64,000 bases of DNA from Sphaerolaimus hirsutus (Eukaryota > Nematoda > Chromadorea > Monhysterida > Sphaerolaimidae), in assembly GCA_964036195.1 (NCBI GenBank), contig OZ038450.1:4714701-4778700 (forward strand). The letters run 5' to 3'. The notes under the pieces were generated by a model that had not been told where the DNA came from, ran no database searches, and worked only from the letters and a program-made list of their open reading frames with translations. Shown here piece by piece: positions 59,558 to 64,000 of this stretch. Every line of letters starts with the position of its first letter. Position 1 is the stretch's first letter. The position numbers and the translations under genes are program-made.

Positions 59558-62500
59558 ATGTCCACTGCTGCCCGCACAATTCCATCAAATGACAGTTTAT
59601 CGGCATGCGTATCATGCCAAGCTGTTTTCCCGATGGACAGCCAAAAATCGCATTACCAGTCGGAATGGCACAGATATAATTTGAAGCGTCGTGTTGCAGC
59701 GTTGCCCCCAATTGGACTGAAAGTGTTTGAGGAAAAAGTCGCCCAGAGGTTGCAGGTTCGCATTCTGGCTTTTTTCACACCTTTTTGCACTTTTCTGGGC
59801 AATGGGAGTGAAAATATAGTATTTTGGCACTGTGCCAGATTTGTTATTTTTTAAATCTTTTTCGATCTCTACAGGAAGAAGCTGATCAGAAACGGCAATC
59901 GGAAGCGACCGATACATCGAAACAATGCACGGCGTGTGGTAAAAAGTTCCAGAGTGCCGAAACGTTTTCTCAGCATTGCCAATCGAAAAAGCACAAAGAA
60001 AATGAGAAACGTGCGGCTGAGATGCCAAAGGAAGTTAAGGCTGGTCAAAGCAATTATTGGCTTCGTTTTGATTATTTCCTGGCTATTGTATCGTTATATA
60101 GCTGGTCCGAAAATTGGAAAGTTGACTACGTGGTATGGGAAAGTGCGTGTCATAAATACATTTGATTTGATTTCTACCGGGCTTATGCGTGTTCGGACAT
60201 TACAATGGCGCACCGCACACTCAAAATTTTCAAGTGCAGTTCGAACGTTTTTGAGTTTCACCAAGGCGGAACTCCAAGTGCAGTTCGAACGATTTTTTTA
60301 GAGGATTTTTAGGGCATTTTTTGGACATTCGAACGGAGTCCGGACGAATTCGTACACTTTTCGCTGATTTGCGTGTCATAACATTTCCACGCAGCAAGTT
60401 TCAAAATGATTGGGACACTTTCAATTCCGCCCTTGACTTTCAATTCCACCCATTAGAGAAGGTTGTTGTGAGAAACACATCTCACTTATCTTGCCAAATA
60501 TATTTGTGAAAAAATTTTTATAGGTAGATCGAGGCTTTGTCTTCAAAAATGAATAGATAAATTTTTTAGTAATATCAACTTGTTTAAAAGATATTGAAGT
60601 TCACCGTGTGGCATATTTGTGTAAACCGAAACTGAATTTCACCCTCTAGAAAGTGTCCCAATGTTTTCTTGCCTAGATGGCAAACCGCACACTCAAAAGA
60701 GTGCGGACGTTGTTCAAACGCTTTGCGCTTTCCGCCTTTTCCAAATTAATTCCGCCCGTGCAGAATTCGAGGCAATTCTGCCGTCGAAAAAGTGTTCAAA
60801 CGTTTCATGTGCGGAATTGAAATTGAGGGCGGTTCGGATGTTTTTGAATTCCACCCCCGATTTTAATTCCACCCTTTTGAATTCCGCCCTTGAAAAAGTG
60901 TTCGAACTGCAACTGAAAATTTGAGTGTGCCGTGCAACATTGTGTCATTCATTTCAGCCGCCGAAATCACCTTCAAAACCGAGTCAACAAACTCTAGAAA
61001 GCGCTGAAACCAACGCGGCAATAATCGAAGATGAAAATGATGCAAACTGGTCTGATGTATCATCAGAAGGCAGCGCGACGGAAACGGATTTGTGGGGTGG
61101 AGACTTGTCAAATGCGATTCATATTGACCAATGTTTGTTTTGTGGGGACACCAGCCACGATTCTGAGGTTTGTGTAATTTGTGTAGCCAGAAATTGGCTG
61201 AAAACTTATGAAAGGATGTACCGTATTACCTCGAAATACCCCCATGGGGGTTTATTATTTCGCCAGCAAAATTTGAGGGGGGGTTTATTCGAGGGGGGGG
61301 TTATTATTTCGCCAGAAATTTTCGTGAAATTCATAGTAAGGAATAGGCTTTTTCTTACACAAAAACGGTAATAAATGTGAGAATATAGGTTATATTGGGG
61401 GTATTGATGTACATCTGTACACAAATGAGCGTATAATAGTAGCTGCGATGCAAATAAGTAGTAATAAATACATCATGTACATTGCATACATGATGTACAT
61501 CATTCCGGAGGGGGGGTATTTCGAGGGGGGGTTTATTATTTCCCCAGCCGATTTTGAGGGGGGGTTAATTCAAGGGGGGGATAATTCGAGGTAATACGGT
61601 ATATTTTGATTTTCACAACAATTTTGGCATTTGATTACCGTGTCAAAACTGAGTTGAATTTCAGGCGAACCTCAAGCATATGTATGTATCGCATGGATTC
61701 TTTGTGCCCGATGTGGAGTACTGCGTCGATGCGGATGGGCTGCTTCAATATCTAGGTGTGTTTACGTTTTTCTGACTATTTCAGCTGGGTCAGGTCACCT
61801 GGGGTCAGTATTGCTATCGGTGATGTGTCCTGTCAAGTAGAAATTATCGTTAAAATGTTGTTCGAAGTTTCCTAATGCCCTGTCAAGTGACTGGTAAAGT
61901 GTAAGGTAATTTCGACAGAACCTTCAAACCGACTGAGCAAAAGCCGTGAGAAAGTTTCTGAAATTTATCTTACACTGTAGAGAATTGTTATAATGTGATA
62001 AAACATTGTTATGATAAGTGGTACAGTGCTTTCCCGTCAATATGCGAACATTAAAATATGTGTTCTATTCAAAGGCGACAGGGACGTATCCAGGATTTTT
62101 GAGCGGGGGGGGCTGCTTGTTTACGGAGGCCGGCGAGGGGGGGGGGCTCAGCCCCCCCCCCTAAAATTTTAGCTACATATTGGCGGAATGGCGCCATGGC
62201 GCCGGCGCCATTAGTAGGCGCCACACCATGGCGCAATTGGCGTTGGCGTCAGCGCCATGGAATGCTGTATATGTATGTAAATATACATACAAAACAGCAA
62301 AAAAACACAACATTGAATGTATTTATAATGATTTGTGGCCACATGGAGCAAATCCGATGATAATAGGTTATGTATGGTGAAGAATGCGCGCTTGCGCGCA
62401 AAATTTTTTACGCTGACGTTGAAAAAGTCGCATTTTCCGGTCACTTTTTGGTCTCGCCCCGGGAGGGGGGGGGGCTGCAGCCCCCCCCGCCCCCCCCCTG

Positions 62501-64000
62501 GATACGGCCCTGAAAGGCGAAAAAGTCGGCTGCGGTCGTTTCTGTATCTACTGCCTTCCGTCTAAAAAACGTCGCTTTGCTGATTTGAACGCTGTCAGAC
62601 ATCACATGAAAGATCTGGCCCATTGCAAATTGCGGCGCGACGCTGAGAGTATGCTCGAGTTGGCAGATTTTTATGATTACAGGTGAAATTACTAGAAAAC
62701 ATCCTACGTCGACATTTTTATATTTTGTGTCGATTATCGAGTTTCGAGCTCATGTCTACGTCGACATATTGTCGGAATTCCAGCTACCGTATTTCCTCGA
62801 ATTACCACGGGGGATTATTGTTTCAGAGTGGAAAATTTGAGGGGGGTTATTTCGCCAGAAATTTTTGGAAACCACAGTACTAAATTGTTGCTTGTAACGT
62901 ACACAGAAGTCGAAAAATGCAACAAAAACCGTCATGTATAAGACTCTATAGACTTATATAAGTACGTAGACGGTATAAACCCTATTCTAACCTAACACAG
63001 TCATTGTTTTTAACGTGTGTTTTGCGTTTCCCGGATCACAAACCACAGTTTTTGTCATTTACGTTCACTATACACTAAATTTGGGGGGGGGTATTTCGAG
63101 GGGGGTTATAAATTCATAGTGTCCATTTTGAGGGGGGGGGGGTATTTCAAGGAAGTTCGGTACTATTTATTTTGTCGCTTCCCCTAAAATTACTCGCTGG
63201 AAAAACGCCAATGCAGTTCGAGCTACCCGGACGCCACTGAAACGGACCCGGAATCGGACGCCCAGGTCGATGTGATGCTCGAACGGAATTGGCAACTCGT
63301 TTTACCTTCGGGCAAGTAGATTTTCTTTTTAGAATTGACATGTCAACTGTGGTGGGTTGGTGCCGTGACGCGATATATGCCTGTACAGTTTGATTGTGCT
63401 GTTGGTAGGGCGCTAGACATCTGATGTTTCTTTCACAATGGACATATGCGCATGGGCCTTTGAATAGCCCTACACAACTATTAGATAACTTACAAAATTA
63501 TAAAAATTCATAAATCAGCTTTGAACGCATTTAGGTATGAAATTTGTAATTCGCGGGTTTGCGCTCAAAATCGGCACTGGGAACAAGAATGCTGTGAAAT
63601 AAATATTTACCTACATTTTTCATTTTTACCTATATTTTCCATTTTGCCCTTCCAGTGGGGTTAGAATCTCACGCAAGAGCGCTTTTCTGAAAAAAAGTTT
63701 TCAGTTGAGAATTTGTTTGAACGGGACACGCCTCCCCCCACCGTAAACAATATTTACTTTTGCGGTCAATAGTTACGGTAAACTGCAAAATGATGTGAGA
63801 AAAAGTGGTTTTTATGACACCAATTGGGTATTTTGGGTAAATGTCAATGTTCGAAACCTCACAAATGCATACAGCAATATTTGCTGGAGCTTGGCAACCC
63901 AAAGTAACCCCTACCAATCCCCACCCCCAAAAATCACCCCTCCCTGAATAACCCCCCCCCCCCCCTCAGGCGCCGCCCTGGGCCACCGTTCATTGGCGCG
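59558..64000 (+). CDS. ZNF622: Zinc finger protein 622 / Rei1-like 60S maturation factor, 5' exons
   Basis: Cytoplasmic C2H2 zinc-finger protein of the Rei1/ZNF622 family, needed for late maturation of the 60S ribosomal subunit. Exons 59558-59755, 59875-60033, 60958-61167, 61665-61755, 62517-62682, 63217-63311 and 63970-64000 (cut by the window edge) are all in phase. Zinc fingers: CVSCQAVF...H...HRYNLKRRVA, CTACGKKF...H..SKKH, CLFCGDTS...HMYVSH and CIYCLPSKKR...HHMKDLAH. ADFYDYSSSYPD, LVLPSG and GHRSLAR match the conserved C-terminal part. The acidic stretch DENDANWSDVSSEG matches the family's acidic linker. Intron 4 ends in a hAT-like element whose target duplication copies the splice acceptor. 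Intron 6 uses a GC donor (G|GCAAGTAG). Confidence 0.95.
60034..60957. other. ZNF622 intron 2, mostly an inverted-repeat element
   Basis: From about 60211 to 60935 there is an element with ends like CGCACACTCAAAATTTTC and the complement, and repeated AATTCCGCCCTT and GTTCGAACG words. No clear target duplication. Confidence 0.55.
61218..61602. mobile_element. TACCGTAT-type MITE (ZNF622 intron 3)
   Basis: Ends TACCGTATTACCTCGAAATA and ATTCGAGGTAATACGGTA, with GGGGGGTTTATT blocks next to both. Confidence 0.75.
62079..62512. mobile_element. hAT-like MITE, CAGGGACGTATCCAGG family, copy 6, on the ZNF622 splice acceptor
   Basis: A complete copy with both poly-G/C tracts. The target duplication AAAGGCGA is exact at 62071-62078 and 62513-62520. 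The exon starts at 62517 (aaag|GCGAAAAAGTC), so the duplicated octamer contains the 3' splice site. A run of C at the element's right end now precedes the acceptor. Confidence 0.93.
62787..63165. mobile_element. TACCGTAT-type MITE (ZNF622 intron 5)
   Basis: Ends TACCGTATTTCCTCGAATTA and GTATTTCAAGGAAGTTCGGTA; G-runs lie inside the right end. It ends about 50 bp before the acceptor of exon 6. Confidence 0.7.
63312..63969 (+). other. ZNF622: ZNF622 intron 6, GC-AG type
   Basis: The donor reads TCGG|GCAAGTAG. In-frame reading gives LPSG|AALGHRSLAR, the family's conserved order; no GT donor gives this join, and reading on reaches TAG at once. GC donors with an otherwise perfect consensus are known for U2-type introns. 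The acceptor follows a pure C tract (cccccccccccccctcag). Confidence 0.85.

Overview
The window is nuclear DNA of a multicellular eukaryote, most likely an aquatic invertebrate or basal chordate. I infer this from spliced orthologues of animal genes: the complex I subunit NDUFS8, dolichol kinase, the cilium-linked kinase CDK20, cyclin A and the ribosome-maturation factor ZNF622. Introns are frequent and short, and the mobile elements are of Ty3/gypsy, LINE and hAT type. The species cannot be read from the sequence.

Layout. 1-3563 is a damaged Ty3/gypsy retrotransposon. 3790-5128 holds the last exons of an unrecognised gene with a coiled coil and an RS/RG-rich tail. 6974-9051 is the 3' part of NDUFS8 and 11359-15356 the 3' part of dolichol kinase. 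15357-26089 is a gene-poor repeat zone. 26090-30545 is a complete 12-exon gene for an acidic, low-complexity protein of 526 residues. 31487-46758 is CDK20 (7 exons, 341 residues), whose intron 5 carries an 8.6 kb LINE. 50524-59021 is cyclin A on the minus strand, and 59558-64000 is ZNF622, divergent from cyclin A and cut by the window end.

Three results stand out. (1) A short inverted-repeat family (about 165-235 bp, ends like GTGCCAGTCCC...GGGACTGCCCC) forms several introns precisely: three in the 526-residue gene, one in CDK20, one in dolichol kinase and the outer part of a further CDK20 intron. These behave as introners, transposons that create introns at CAG sites. (2) Two unrelated hAT-like elements have inserted exactly across 3' splice sites, in NDUFS8 and ZNF622. 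Their 8-bp target duplications copy the acceptor, so the element now supplies the polypyrimidine tract. (3) The LINE has three reading frames joined by two TGATG stop/start overlaps. The middle frame has SGNH-esterase motifs, and the endonuclease and reverse transcriptase are separated by A AAA AAA slippery sites.

Most of the remaining DNA is non-autonomous elements. At least ten types have hAT-like ends (TAGGG, CAGGG, TAGTG, TAGCA) and exact 8-bp duplications. Each has its own tandem subterminal motif (GGGATC, GGGACC, GGCGCC, GATAGATAG and others), and they are often nested. No transposase gene is visible in the window.
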